Shown here: in pieces, positions 35,364 through 44,123 of the stretch
Numbering within the stretch: position 1 is the first letter of the stretch
Layout of the letters: every line of letters begins with the position of its first letter
Assembly (NCBI RefSeq): GCF_000719265.1
Contig: NZ_JOFL01000034.1
Coordinates: 1 to 59,298 of the forward strand
From: Streptomyces roseoverticillatus
Lineage (GTDB): Bacteria > Actinomycetota > Actinomycetes > Streptomycetales > Streptomycetaceae
Direction: 5' to 3'
DNA length: 59,298 bases
The notes under the pieces: generated by a model
Databases searched by the model: none
What the model was told of the DNA's origin: nothing
The model's input: only the letters and a program-made list of their open reading frames with translations
Program-made: the position numbers and the translations under genes

Positions 35364-36314
35364 TCAGCTCTCCCAGTAGTCGCCCTCGGGAAGCTCCACC
35401 CAGGCATCGGGTTGCCCGGTGATGGCTCGCGCGTCGGTCGGGCGCAGCCCCACCCAGGCGCAGGCGTGGGCTATGGGGTGGTCGCGGTAGAGGTAGGCGA
35501 GCAGGACGTCTTCGGAGGTGACCGTGTCGAAGGGATCCGGGCCACCGCCGGGGTGGAGGTCCCCTCCTTCGATGACGCCGTCGCGGGTGAGGGTGCCCTG
35601 GTTGCCGCTTTTGGCGTTGGCGTAGAGGCCGTAGCAGACCGTTGCGGTGGAGAGCCGTTCTTGCACAGCGGTGACCGTGGGTATGTAGCCCCAGGGCTGG
35701 GTGACGATGCAGCCACCAGGCACGGTGGTCACGCCGACGATCCGCAGATCGCCATCGAAGGCGTGGCCTGCCGCAACATCTTCCAGCAAGGCTTGCAGCC
35801 TGCTGCCGTGCACAGGGGTTGCGTCCAGGCGGCGTATCGTTTCCTGGGCATCAATGCCGGCCACGCACGCCAGGCCCAGGCCCTCGTGGTGAGAGTCTGC
35901 CAGGGCAGTGCGGAGCCGTTCGGCCTCGAGGACTGCCGCGCGCTCGGCAGCGCTGAGCCTGTGCTGCCCTTCCGGTATGGCGAACAGGCCCGGCATGGGG
36001 CCGGCCAGGCTGAGCCGCCCCGGGGACCAGCCGCCGAGCACCGGTTGCCACGGATCAGCGCCGGCCGCGAGGAGCTCCGCCACGAACTCCGGCTGGTCGT
36101 CCATCAGCACTTGCCACAGGCCAGGTGTGCCGTCCGCCGGCTCGTCATCGAAATACCAGGCAAACCCCTCCTCGTCGTCGGGCTGAGGCACCATCTGGTG
36201 CACGAGCCTGCTCCCGCCTGTTGTCTGCGGGGTGGCACCGTTGCTCAGGCGCTCCCGCGCCTCCTTGTGGATGTGCCGGTCCGTGCTGTCACGGCCGTCT
36301 TCCTGCGGTGCCAC
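35364..36314 (-). CDS. Ankyrin-like hypothetical protein, 316 residues
   Basis: The N-terminal 60 residues are charged and probably flexible. At about residues 63-105 an ankyrin-like unit appears (QVLMDDQPEFVAELLAAGAD then PWQPVLGGWSPGRL). The rest (DGDLRIVGVTTVPGGCIVTQ, then HPIAHACAWVGLRPTDARA) is compact and without catalytic motifs. Ankyrin units usually bind proteins. The stop codon is followed in another frame by about 34 residues that also look coding (GELTVLDADGRAACALAQQW, ending VGVSK at 35263), so the original gene may have been longer and suffered a frameshift near its end. No membrane segment is seen. Confidence 0.6.
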   Translation of the reverse strand: MAPQEDGRDSTDRHIHKEARERLSNGATPQTTGGSRLVHQMVPQPDDEEGFAWYFDDEPADGTPGLWQVLMDDQPEFVAELLAAGADPWQPVLGGWSPGRLSLAGPMPGLFAIPEGQHRLSAAERAAVLEAERLRTALADSHHEGLGLACVAGIDAQETIRRLDATPVHGSRLQALLEDVAAGHAFDGDLRIVGVTTVPGGCIVTQPWGYIPTVTAVQERLSTATVCYGLYANAKSGNQGTLTRDGVIEGGDLHPGGGPDPFDTVTSEDVLLAYLYRDHPIAHACAWVGLRPTDARAITGQPDAWVELPEGDYWES

Positions 36315-36419
36315 GCTGTTCCCCTCCCACGCGATAGAGCGGCAGATACCACCGCCGCACCGGACACCCTTCCATCACGCACTGACACACGTGAGGAGCA
36401 GGGACTTCCTCCGCTGACT

Positions 36420-36770
36420 CCGGGACCTCGTCGTGCGGATCTGCCGCGCCGGGGAGAACGAACGGCTGCAGTCTCTTGGGCCCGTCGTCTCGCCAACGGC
36501 CTCTACACCAGTGTCTTGGAGGAGCTGGTGATGGTCATCGCGGTCGTTGTCCTCGCCCACACGGCCGGGCTGCCACTGTGGCCGGTGGACGTGATCAGCA
36601 TCGGCGTCCGCGTGACAGCCCACCTCTATCTGGGGGTCCCTGCCATCGGCATGACGATCCTCGGCGCCGCCAGCGTGTGGCTTTACCAGCGTTACCAGCG
36701 CTTGCTCCCGCTCTTCTTCGTCCACCTTCTGTTCGACACCGTCGCTGTGATCCGCGGTGCCCTGTGCTAG
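36420..36770 (+). pseudogene. C-terminal half of a CPBP-type membrane protease
   Basis: From about 36475 the frame reads VLEELVMVIAVVVLAHTAG, then GVRVTAHLYLGVPAIGMTIL and FFVHLLFDTVAVI to a stop at 36770. These are the EE, H and HxxxD motifs and hydrophobic helices of CPBP (CAAX and bacteriocin-processing) intramembrane metalloproteases. No ATG, GTG or TTG start fits upstream and the N-terminal helices are missing, so it is a 5'-truncated remnant. The Arg of the usual EExxxR is also absent. Confidence 0.6.
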
Positions 36771-36866
36771 GGCGTGTCCGGTGGGTCCAGGGCAGCGTAT
36801 CCGGCGGGCGACGGACGGCACGGTCGGGTGCACCCTCGGCCGGCCGGCCGTTGCCAGTGACGTGCT

Positions 36867-38087
36867 TCAGTCGGTCTTCGTCGACTCGTCGAAGAACCTG
36901 ACGATCCGGGGCAGGGCTTGCCGCACCGATCCGTTGTGGTCGTAGTTGCCGACGTCGGTCAGTCGGCGCGCGGCGCCGTTCCTTGTCAATTGGTCGGCGC
37001 AGTACGTCGCGTGGCTGAAAGCGACGTCCTTGTCGCCCCGGCCGTGGAAGATCTCCACCGGTACGTTCGGCCGCCAATCGCAGGTGTTATCCAGCGGGCG
37101 CAGCTTGTCATTCAGAGCGCCGTCGGGCTTGCGGACCTTGTTCAGGAAATCCTCGGTGAACAAGTCCTTTGAGACGGCCGTGAGTTCGCCGGCAATCTGT
37201 GCGGGGGTGTGATAGCCGTCAAAGAGGCTCTCCACCTTGCGGTCGTAGGGGGAGCGGAAGACGTCGGCCGGCGACGCGTAGAGGCCGTACATCTTGTTCC
37301 AAGCAGTGGCGAAGTAGGCGAGGTAGAGGCCGGATTTGGCGATCTTGTCGTCGGCTGCGGCTGCCTCGAAGGCCGAGAGGTTGAAGGGACCGCTGACCGG
37401 GGCGAGGGCCCCCAGCCGGAAGTAGCGGTCGGCACCCTCCTGCTGAAGCGCCCGGCCTACCAGCATGGTCGCGGGGCCGCCCTGCGAGAACCCGCTGACC
37501 TGAACCTTCCGCTTCAGGTCCCGGCCGTTCCGGTGGGCGACGGTCCGGGCCGCGCGCAGGCCGTCCACCGAGGCCGCGACCGTGGCCCGAGGGTCACCGT
37601 AGGGGTGGAAGCCTTCTCCCGAGCCGAGGCCCACGTAGTCGGGCGCCGAAACGGCGCGCCCGGTCGCGGCGAACAGCAGTGCGGCGAGCCGGTCGTTGGA
37701 CTTCGGATTCTCCGAGGCAACGTCCTTGCGGTAGACGGTAGTGCCGTGCAGCCAGGAGACGGTGGACAGGTGGCGCGCCCCGTTCTTGGGCAGGACGACG
37801 AGCTGGCTCGCGGTCGTGGGGGCGCCCGCGCTGTCAGTGGTGCGGTAACTGACCCGATAGGCGGTCACGCCGTAGCGGACCTGGGACGAGTCGATCTTTC
37901 CCCGGAGTTCCCCGGCCACTTCCTCCGCTGTCAGGTCGGCCGCTTGCTCGACGGAGACGACTGCCCCGCCTTGTACCCGCTCGCCGTGGGAACCGGCCGC
38001 CACCGAGACCGGAGCGGCCAGGGTGGACACACTGCCGAGTACTGTCGCACCAGCCAGAATGCGCATTTTTGTTCGCCGTGAAGTCAT
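36867..38087 (-). CDS. Secreted lipase-like alpha/beta hydrolase
   Basis: The 406-residue protein starts at ATG 38087. It has a Sec signal peptide: a basic n-region (MTSRRTKMR), the hydrophobic core ILAGATVLGSVSTLA, and probable cleavage after PVSVAA near residue 32. The mature part is an alpha/beta hydrolase with VSWLHGTTVYRK (oxyanion region), nucleophile elbow VSGFSQGGPAT, an Asp near IFHGRGDKD and a catalytic His near NYDHNGS. This order resembles the secretory lipase family (esterases and lipases that act on medium or long acyl esters). It is probably extracellular. It has no operon partner. Confidence 0.88.
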   Translation of the reverse strand: MTSRRTKMRILAGATVLGSVSTLAAPVSVAAGSHGERVQGGAVVSVEQAADLTAEEVAGELRGKIDSSQVRYGVTAYRVSYRTTDSAGAPTTASQLVVLPKNGARHLSTVSWLHGTTVYRKDVASENPKSNDRLAALLFAATGRAVSAPDYVGLGSGEGFHPYGDPRATVAASVDGLRAARTVAHRNGRDLKRKVQVSGFSQGGPATMLVGRALQQEGADRYFRLGALAPVSGPFNLSAFEAAAADDKIAKSGLYLAYFATAWNKMYGLYASPADVFRSPYDRKVESLFDGYHTPAQIAGELTAVSKDLFTEDFLNKVRKPDGALNDKLRPLDNTCDWRPNVPVEIFHGRGDKDVAFSHATYCADQLTRNGAARRLTDVGNYDHNGSVRQALPRIVRFFDESTKTD

Positions 38088-38437
38088 GGACGGATCATGC
38101 CCATTGGCCAGACCGCTGGGGCATGGAGCGACCACCCGGGCCGCAAGGGGGAAAACCCCCTCGGGGCCCGTAGGGGCTGCCGGATGCCCCATCCCTACGG
38201 GACCAGGTCGGATGCCGAACCGTGCTGGAAGGGTGGACCGTTCCGCTCGGCAGCAGGTGGGTCGGGCCGAGGGCCATCAGGGCCTCGTCCGGGACGCCGA
38301 TGGTCGGTGCTGTGTCACGCGACCCGTCGGACGCGCCCTAGTCGTGTGGTGGCCGTGGCCCAACGCCATCGTGACCGCGAGGACGTGGCAGATGATCGCC
38401 CGCGGGCATCGCGTTCGTTGGACGTAGGATTCGCAGC
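38088..38437. other. Intergenic stretch upstream of the lipase-like gene
   Basis: No gene is visible. A promoter for the lipase-like gene is expected near 38090-38200, but I could not assign it. Confidence 0.35.
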
Positions 38438-38623
38438 GTGTCCTCCACGTACGTAGAGCGTGCATCCCAGCTGCCCGGTGCCGTTGTGTGGGCACGAGGA
38501 TCTGCCGGGCATTCAGGTGATGGCGCGGCGGCGTCCGTGCTGCCGGACGGCTGCATGGACTTGCTGTGGACCGAGGGTCGGCTCGTTGTTCGCGCGGCGA
38601 ACTGTTCCTCGCGGCCCGCCTGA
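38438..38623 (+). pseudogene. N-terminal fragment of an AraC-type regulator
   Basis: A GTG at 38438 opens SSTYVERASQLPGAVVW and SVLPDGCMDLLWTEGRLVV, the typical N-terminus of a Streptomyces AraC-family regulator with the VLPDGCMDLLW motif. The frame stops after about 60 codons, and the sensing and helix-turn-helix domains are absent. Another fragment begins in a different frame at about 38600, so a deletion joined the two. Confidence 0.55.
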
Positions 38624-38925
38624 ACGGAGAGGGCCCGGACGTGCCCGCGGACGCAACCGCCCTGCTCATGACCCTGGCCGATCGCGTGGCGGGCGACTGC
38701 CTGCGGGCCACCGAGGTCGTCCGCTCGGCGGGTGCGGACGTGCCGGAGCTCTCCGGACCGTATCCGGCGGCGGAGTCGGCGCCGTTGCGCTGTGCGGTCG
38801 CGCAGGCGCAGACGCGGGGGCCGGACGCGGATCTTGCCGCGGTCCTGCTGAACGCCGACACCGAGGCGTGGCTCACCGGGGTCGCGCACGACGCGGCCCG
38901 GGTCGTCCGCACGGCCGCTCGCTGA
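38600..38925 (+). pseudogene. Unidentified C-terminal gene fragment fused behind the AraC relic
   Basis: From about 38600 a new frame reads ELFLAARLNGEGPDVPADAT, then LADRVAGDCLRATEVVRSAG and ends AWLTGVAHDAARVVRTAAR at TGA 38923-38925. It looks like real helical protein but lacks a start. I do not recognise the family. It is in frame with, and immediately upstream of, the aminotransferase. Confidence 0.45.
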
Positions 38926-39030
38926 GCGCGTGCCGCCCTCCTCCGGCGACGTACGGCGAACGATCTTGCCACCCCGTACGTCCAGGTCGACGGGCGTGCC
39001 GTCGACGCCGATCCGCTCTTCCTCGCCCTG

Positions 39031-39744
39031 ATGGGCGGCTACGGGCACATGACCGTCATGCAGATCCGAAACGGCCGGGTGCGCGGGCTGGACTTCCACC
39101 TCACCCGGCTGGACACGGCCACCAAGGAGCTCTTCGGCGAGGGGCTGGACGGCGAGCTGGTGCGGGAGAGGATCCGCAGCGCCCTGGACGCGGCGGGAGT
39201 GCGTGATGCGTCGGCGCGGGTCTACGTGTACGCGCCGGAGCCGGGCGACGGGACGGTGACCGCGGTGATCCTGCGGCCCGCCGTGCCGCAGCCCGGCCCG
39301 CAGCGGCTGCGCAGCGTCCCGTACGCCCGGCCCACCGCCCATCTCAAGCACGTGGGGGTGTTCGGACAGGCCTACTACCTGCGCCAGGTGAAGGCGGCGG
39401 GCTTCGATGAGGCGCTGCTGGTGGAGCCCGACGGCACGGTGGCCGAGGGTGCCGTCACCAACGTGGGCTTCCTCGAAGGCGACACAGTCATCTGGCCCTC
39501 GGCCCCCGCTCTGGACGGCATCACCATGCTGGTGCTCCAGCGGGAGCTGGACCGGGCGGGCCTGCCGTGGCGGCGGCAGGCGATGCAGCTGGACGAGGTG
39601 GCGCGCTTCGACGTGGCCTTCGTCTGCAACTCCGTGGGCGTCTCACCCGTACCGCTGATCGACGATGTGCGGTTCCCCTTGGGCGCGGAGCCCGTGCGCA
39701 CGCTGAAGCGGCTGTACGGGGCCGCGCCGTGGGACGCGATCTGA
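39031..39744 (+). CDS. Class IV PLP aminotransferase (branched-chain/D-amino-acid/aminodeoxychorismate-lyase type)
   Basis: The fold-type IV features are clear. They include RVRGLDFHLTRL, a catalytic Lys in the ARPTAHLKHVG segment, and the cofactor and carboxylate region DEALLVEPDG followed by EGAVTNVGFLEG. A PALDGITMLVL turn and a VSPVPLIDD ending are also present. The enzyme transfers amino groups or acts as a lyase on PLP. Coding homology begins about 25 residues upstream of ATG 39031 (PYVQVDGRAVDADPLF) but no ATG, GTG or TTG lies there, so the N-terminus is probably damaged. Only the truncated form can start here, which may lower or abolish activity. The preceding fragment ends in the same frame 105 bases upstream. 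Confidence 0.75.
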   Translation: MGGYGHMTVMQIRNGRVRGLDFHLTRLDTATKELFGEGLDGELVRERIRSALDAAGVRDASARVYVYAPEPGDGTVTAVILRPAVPQPGPQRLRSVPYARPTAHLKHVGVFGQAYYLRQVKAAGFDEALLVEPDGTVAEGAVTNVGFLEGDTVIWPSAPALDGITMLVLQRELDRAGLPWRRQAMQLDEVARFDVAFVCNSVGVSPVPLIDDVRFPLGAEPVRTLKRLYGAAPWDAI

Positions 39745-39776
39745 CCACGGCGGGCCGGGGCCGGGCCGGCCTCCAC

Positions 39777-40217
39777 GTGACCCTCACGCGCATCGGCGCG
39801 GTCGACCAGGTCGAACCCGGCGACCTCGAGCGCCTCGTCGAAACGGTCCGCGAGCGCGCCCTGCCGGTGTTCCGGCTCGATGCCCATCCGCTCGCCGGCT
39901 CCCGCGGAACCGTCCGGTTCCCTCTCGCACCGTGGACACCGCTCGTTCAGCCGCATGCGGCACTGAGCACATCAGCCAGGCAGACCGGTCTGCCTGGCGG
40001 GCGACCGACCAGCGGCTTTCGACCACACCTCGGAATCTTGTACGGCAACGCGGAGCGCGACGCCCAGCCGGTCATAGAGGCCGTTTCAGCTCTGCGGGCC
40101 CTGCCTCCGGTGCCGCTGTACGTGGACACCGTGGACCTGGTGGAGCTGCGCCGCGAGCGCGCAACGTACCGGTGGAAGTCCCTCCACACGGTCCGACTCG
40201 CTCCCTCCCGGCCCTGA
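39777..40217 (+). pseudogene. 2'-5' RNA ligase-family fragment
   Basis: The frame reads GLHVTLTRIGAVDQVEPGDL near its start, carrying one HxT-type motif, and FRPHLGILYGNAERD near its middle, carrying the second (HLG). These two His motifs mark 2H phosphoesterases and 2'-5' RNA ligase-like proteins. The N-terminal part of the normal fold is missing and the middle (39940-40020) contains an odd low-similarity insert with a 24-bp palindrome. The GTG at 39777 is the first possible start but cuts into the first motif. Probably not functional. Confidence 0.5.
39975..39998. repeat. 24-bp perfect palindrome
   Basis: Arms 39975-39986 and 39987-39998 are exact reverse complements centred on ACCGGT. It sits in the insert of the broken 2'-5' RNA ligase-like gene. 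Confidence 0.9.
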
Positions 40218-40292
40218 TCCCCGGCCCGACGAGAGCGCAGACGGTGCGAGCTGCTCGACAGCCTACTCCGCGAGCTCGTGCCGTATGTGCGC

Positions 40293-40748
40293 TCAGGAGG
40301 CGAGCACGGGCTCCCAGCCGAATCGCGAGCGCATCGTGCCCTGGGCGATGTGGGCCAGGGCCGCGGCATGGTACGGGACGGTGTTGTCAGGGATCTCATC
40401 GAGGCGGAACCAGCCCAGGCCGCCGCACTTGTCGGGCTCGGCGTTGCGCGGCTCGCCTTCCCAGGAGCGGGCGCGGTAGAAGACGCCGAGCCGCGGTTCC
40501 TCGCCCGGGGCCCGGTGATCGATGAAGTGCACGAATTCCAGCTCGCCCGGGGGCACACGGACGCCGATTTCCTCATGGCCCTCGCGGGCGGTGCCGTCGT
40601 CGGTCGGTTCGGCCGCCTCGAGGTGGCTGCTTGGCACCTGCCACAGGCCGGCGGCGTAGCCGCCCTTGCGGAGGTCGAGGAGGACCTGGTCGTCGCGGAG
40701 GAGAAGGATGCGGACGTCGCAGATGCGGCGGTGGCGCTGTGCGGTCAC
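40293..40748 (-). CDS. NUDIX hydrolase
   Basis: This 151-residue protein starts at GTG 40748. The NUDIX box spans about residues 41-63: SHLEAAEPTDDGTAREGHEE followed by IGV. The REGHEEIG core that binds metal is present. The first Gly and the GE pair of the consensus are changed to Ser and Ala-Glu, so activity may be weaker or specialised. Family members hydrolyse nucleoside diphosphates linked to another moiety. The protein lacks a signal peptide and is cytoplasmic. It diverges from the DeoR-type regulator with 42 bases between starts, so the two may share a promoter region. Confidence 0.85.
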   Translation of the reverse strand: MTAQRHRRICDVRILLLRDDQVLLDLRKGGYAAGLWQVPSSHLEAAEPTDDGTAREGHEEIGVRVPPGELEFVHFIDHRAPGEEPRLGVFYRARSWEGEPRNAEPDKCGGLGWFRLDEIPDNTVPYHAAALAHIAQGTMRSRFGWEPVLAS

Positions 40749-40790
40749 GGTGGCATTCGTTTTCCCGCGGGGCCGGTGGAGTCACCGATT

Positions 40791-41519
40791 ATGGTGACCG
40801 CCGACGAGCTCGGCGTCAGCGCGATGACCGTGCACCGCGACCTGTCCAACCTGGAATCTCGGCAGCTGCGGCAGAAGCGGCGCGGGGCGGCCGTGGCACT
40901 GCTCAACCTGACCATGGAGACCGCCACCCGGTTCCGCGAGTACCGCGAGGCCCGGGACAAGGAAGCCTTCGCCGAGGCGCTCATGAAGGAGGTGCAGCCG
41001 GGCCGCACGGTGCTCATGGACTGCGGCAGTACGTTCTTCCCGCCTGCCCGCCGGCTGGCCCGCACCGAGGGCCTGAGCGTGGTCACCAACTCGCTGCGGA
41101 TCGCCGGGATCATCGGGCAGGACACGGCCCCCGGGACCAAGGTGATCCTGCTCGGCGGCGGCTACCGCGCGGACTTCGAGGCCTGCGCGGGCACCGAGAC
41201 CCTGCGCCATCTCGCCCGGATCCGGGCGGACGTGCTGTTCTCCTCCGTCACCTCGGTCCAGGCCGGCCGGCTCTACCACCCGGTCCAAGAGTGGGCGGAC
41301 CTCAAGAAAGCCATGCAGGACTGCGCCGCGCGGCGCATCCTGCCCATGGACCACAGCAAGTTCGGCCGCACCGCCACCCACGGCTACGGCGACGCCACCG
41401 GCTACGACCTGATCGTCACCGACGAAGCCGCCCCGCACGAGGAAGTGCAGGCGATCGAGGGTCTCGGCGTGCCCGTCCGGCTCGTGCCCGTCGAGGAAAC
41501 ACAATCTTGCGGTCAATGA
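40791..41519 (+). CDS. DeoR-family transcriptional regulator, N-terminally shortened
   Basis: ATG 40791 gives 242 residues. The sequence opens with MVTADELGVSAMTVHRDLSN, the second half of a DeoR helix-turn-helix; the usual first 25-30 residues of the winged helix are missing. The effector domain is intact in pattern: GRTVLMDCGSTF, VVTNSLRIA, VILLGGGYRADFEACAGTET, DVLFSSVTSV, and HSKFGRTATHGYGDATGYDL near the end. Such regulators repress sugar-catabolic operons and respond to phosphorylated sugars. It directly precedes the dehydrogenase and xylulokinase genes, which are its probable targets. DNA binding may be impaired if the first helix is truly absent. Confidence 0.78.
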   Translation: MVTADELGVSAMTVHRDLSNLESRQLRQKRRGAAVALLNLTMETATRFREYREARDKEAFAEALMKEVQPGRTVLMDCGSTFFPPARRLARTEGLSVVTNSLRIAGIIGQDTAPGTKVILLGGGYRADFEACAGTETLRHLARIRADVLFSSVTSVQAGRLYHPVQEWADLKKAMQDCAARRILPMDHSKFGRTATHGYGDATGYDLIVTDEAAPHEEVQAIEGLGVPVRLVPVEETQSCGQ

Positions 41520-41586
41520 CCCGGTGGCTCAGCGGCTGCACATCCCGCCCACCACATCCGCCTGAAGCCCGAAAGGCAGTCAACCC

Positions 41587-42587
41587 ATGCGTGCAGTCGT
41601 CGTCGAAACCCCGGGGAAGTTCTCCGTCCGAACATCGCGGACCCCACGCCCGGGCCCGGCGAGGTGGTGATAGCCGTTGCGGCCGTGGGTATCTGCGGCA
41701 CCGACATCCACATCGTGGACGGCGAGTTCGCGCCCACCCCGTACCCGATCATCCCCGGGCACGAGTTCACCGGAGAGGTCGTCGCACTCGGCGCGGGAGT
41801 GAGCGGGGCGAGCGGGGTGCGCGAGGGCGAGAAGGCCGCCGTCGACCCGTCCCTGTTCTGCGGCGCCTGCCACTTCGGCGCGATCGGCCGGGGAAACCTG
41901 TGCGAGCGCTGGGGAGCGATTGGCGGCACCGTCGACGGCGCGATGGCCCAGTACGTGAAGGTCCCGGCAGCCAACTGCTACCGGCTGCCCGACAGCGTGG
42001 ACCTCGCCCACGGCACGCTCATCGAACCGCTGTCCTGCGCCCTGCACGGCTTCGACCTGCTCCCCCGCGACTTCGGCGCGCACTACCTGATCTACGGCGC
42101 GGGCACCATGGGGCTGATGATGCTCCAGCTCGCCGCCCGCGCGGGCGCGGCCTCCGTTTCGGTCGTCGACCTCAACCCCGGCCGCCTGGACATCGCCTCC
42201 AAGCTCGACGCCGACGCCGCGAGCGCGGACGACCTCGACCGCCCGCAGGGCCGGGACGCCGTCATCGACTGCACAGGGGTCATCCCCGTCATCGAGGACG
42301 CGCTCACCCGGGTGCGCCGCGGCGGCACCTTCCAGCAGTTCGGCGTCGCCCCCTCCGAGGCGACGGCTCGCATCTCGCCGTTCCGGATCTACAACGACGA
42401 GATCACCGTCGTCGGGTCCATGGCCGTGGTGCACAGCTTCGGGCGTGCCGTGGAGCTCATGGGCAAGGGCGTCCTCGACGCCGGCACGATGATCACCCAC
42501 ACCTTCGGGCTCGACGCCTTCCCCGACGCCCTGCAGACTTTCCGCGAGGGTGCCGGGCTCAAGATCCAGATCCGTCCGGCAGCCTGA
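41587..42587 (+). pseudogene. Zinc-dependent sugar-alcohol dehydrogenase gene with a frameshift near 41626
   Basis: ATG 41587 starts MRAVVVETPGKFSV. About 13 codons later the reading moves by one base to NIADPTPGPGEVVIAVAAVG and ICGTDIHIVDG. The rest is a normal medium-chain dehydrogenase: PIIPGHEFTGEVVALG, IYGAGTMGLMMLQLA (NAD-binding turn), VIDCTGVI and a C-terminal FGLDAFPDALQ. One of the four structural zinc cysteines of the usual CGxCxxC...C lobe reads Gly (CGACHFGAIGRGNLC). Family members oxidise sugar alcohols such as arabitol or sorbitol. The frameshift may be natural or a sequencing error; without it the enzyme would be complete. Confidence 0.72.
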
Positions 42588-42609
42588 CGCGCGCCACCCC
42601 ACCACCCCG

Positions 42610-42645
42610 CAGATCCAGCAGATCCAGCAGATCCAGCAGATCCAA
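42610..42645 (+). repeat. 9-bp tandem repeat upstream of the xylulokinase
   Basis: Four head-to-tail copies of CAGATCCAG (the last ending in A) lie immediately before the AAGGAG ribosome binding site of the kinase gene. Copy number changes could alter spacing or secondary structure in the leader. Confidence 0.9.
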
Positions 42646-42659
42646 GGAGAACGGGCGCC

Positions 42660-44066
42660 ATGCCGGCCGTCGCCGGAATCGACTCCTCCACCCAGTCCTG
42701 CAAGGTCGTCGTGTGCGACGCCGAGACGGGCGAGGTACTCCACCGGGGCCGCGCCCCGCACTCCGAAGGCACCGAGGCCGACCCCGAGGCCTGGTGGCAA
42801 GCCCTCCGGGCCGCGGGCGAGGGCCTGCTGGACGACGTGGACGCGATCGCCGTCGCCGGACAGCAGCACGGGCTCGTCGCGCTCGACGACGCAGGCGAGC
42901 CCGTACGCCCGGCCCTGCTGTGGAACGACACCCGCTCCGCAGGCGCGGCCGCCGGGCTCGTCCGCGAGCTCGGCGGCGCGCAGGCCTGGGCGGACGCCGT
43001 CGGCACCGTACCGGTGGCCGCCATCACCGCCGCCAAACTCCGCTGGCTCGCCGACCACGAACCCGCCGCCGACCGCACCGCCACCGCCACCGCCACCGCC
43101 ATGCTGCCGCACGACTGGCTCACCTGGCGGCTGTGCGGCGGCCCCTCCTCCGGCGCGGAGCCCGTCACCGACCGCGGCGACGCCTCCGGCACCGGCTACT
43201 GGTCCCCCGCCGACGGCCGCTACCGCACCGACCTGCTGCGGCTCGCCTTCCGTGGCCGTACGCCCCGGCTGCCGCGCGTCCTCGGCCCGTACGAACCGGC
43301 CGGCCGCAACCCCGGGGGCACGCTGGTGGCGGCAGGAACCGGCGACAACATGGCCGCGGCCCTGGGCCTCGCCCCGGGCGACGCCGTCATCTCGCTCGGC
43401 ACCAGCGGCACCGCCTTCGCCCGCTCGACCCGTCCCACCGCCGACCCCACCGGCGCCGTCGCCGGCTTCGCCGACGCCACCGGGCAGTTCCTCCCCCTCG
43501 TCTGCACGCTCAACGCCGCCCGCGTGCTCAGCTCCACGGCCCGCATGCTCGGCACCGACCTGGACGGCCTCGACCGCCTCGCCCGGCAGGCCGGACCCGG
43601 GGCGGACGGCATCGTCCTCCTCCCCTACCCCGACGGCGAACGCACCCCCGACCTCCCCGACGCCGCCCTCCTCGGCATGCGCACCGCCAACATGCACCCC
43701 CACAATCTCGCCCGCGCCGCCGTCGAGGGCATGCTGTGCGGCCTCGCCCACGCCCTCGACGCCCTCCGCAGCCAGGGCACGGCCGTACAGCGGCTACTGC
43801 TCATCGGCGGTGCGGCCAGGTCACCGGTCGTCGGCGAGACCGCCGCCCAGGTCTTCGGCATGCCCGTCACCGTCCCCCGCCCCGACGAATACGCAGCCCT
43901 GGGAGCCGCCCGGCAGGCGGCCTGGACCCTCAACGGCACCGACAGCCCTCCCGCATGGAACCGTCCCGACGCCGTCCGCCACGCCGCTCCGGGGGACGGA
44001 GGGGCATCCGGCCGGCGCATCAGAGACGCGTATGCCGAGGCCCGGAGAGCACTTCACGGCCGCTGA
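42660..44066 (+). CDS. xylB: Xylulokinase-like FGGY carbohydrate kinase
   Basis: The 468-residue protein has the FGGY kinase pattern. The N-terminal phosphate loop is [15 protein letters not shown], then [16 protein letters not shown] and LWNDTRS near residue 84. The ATP region has [11 protein letters not shown] and a late [19 protein letters not shown]. Position and the [16 protein letters not shown] segment fit the xylulokinase subgroup, which phosphorylates D-xylulose to D-xylulose 5-phosphate. AAGGAG precedes the ATG. It follows the dehydrogenase, so the operon probably converts a pentitol or related sugar alcohol to xylulose and feeds it into the pentose phosphate pathway. The exact substrate is inferred. 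Confidence 0.85.
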   Translation: MPAVAGIDSSTQSCKVVVCDAETGEVLHRGRAPHSEGTEADPEAWWQALRAAGEGLLDDVDAIAVAGQQHGLVALDDAGEPVRPALLWNDTRSAGAAAGLVRELGGAQAWADAVGTVPVAAITAAKLRWLADHEPAADRTATATATAMLPHDWLTWRLCGGPSSGAEPVTDRGDASGTGYWSPADGRYRTDLLRLAFRGRTPRLPRVLGPYEPAGRNPGGTLVAAGTGDNMAAALGLAPGDAVISLGTSGTAFARSTRPTADPTGAVAGFADATGQFLPLVCTLNAARVLSSTARMLGTDLDGLDRLARQAGPGADGIVLLPYPDGERTPDLPDAALLGMRTANMHPHNLARAAVEGMLCGLAHALDALRSQGTAVQRLLLIGGAARSPVVGETAAQVFGMPVTVPRPDEYAALGAARQAAWTLNGTDSPPAWNRPDAVRHAAPGDGGASGRRIRDAYAEARRALHGR

Positions 44067-44123
44067 CACCGGCACGCCGGCCCACGGCCCGGGTCACAGC
44101 CCGGGTCAGGACTCGAACCAGCG

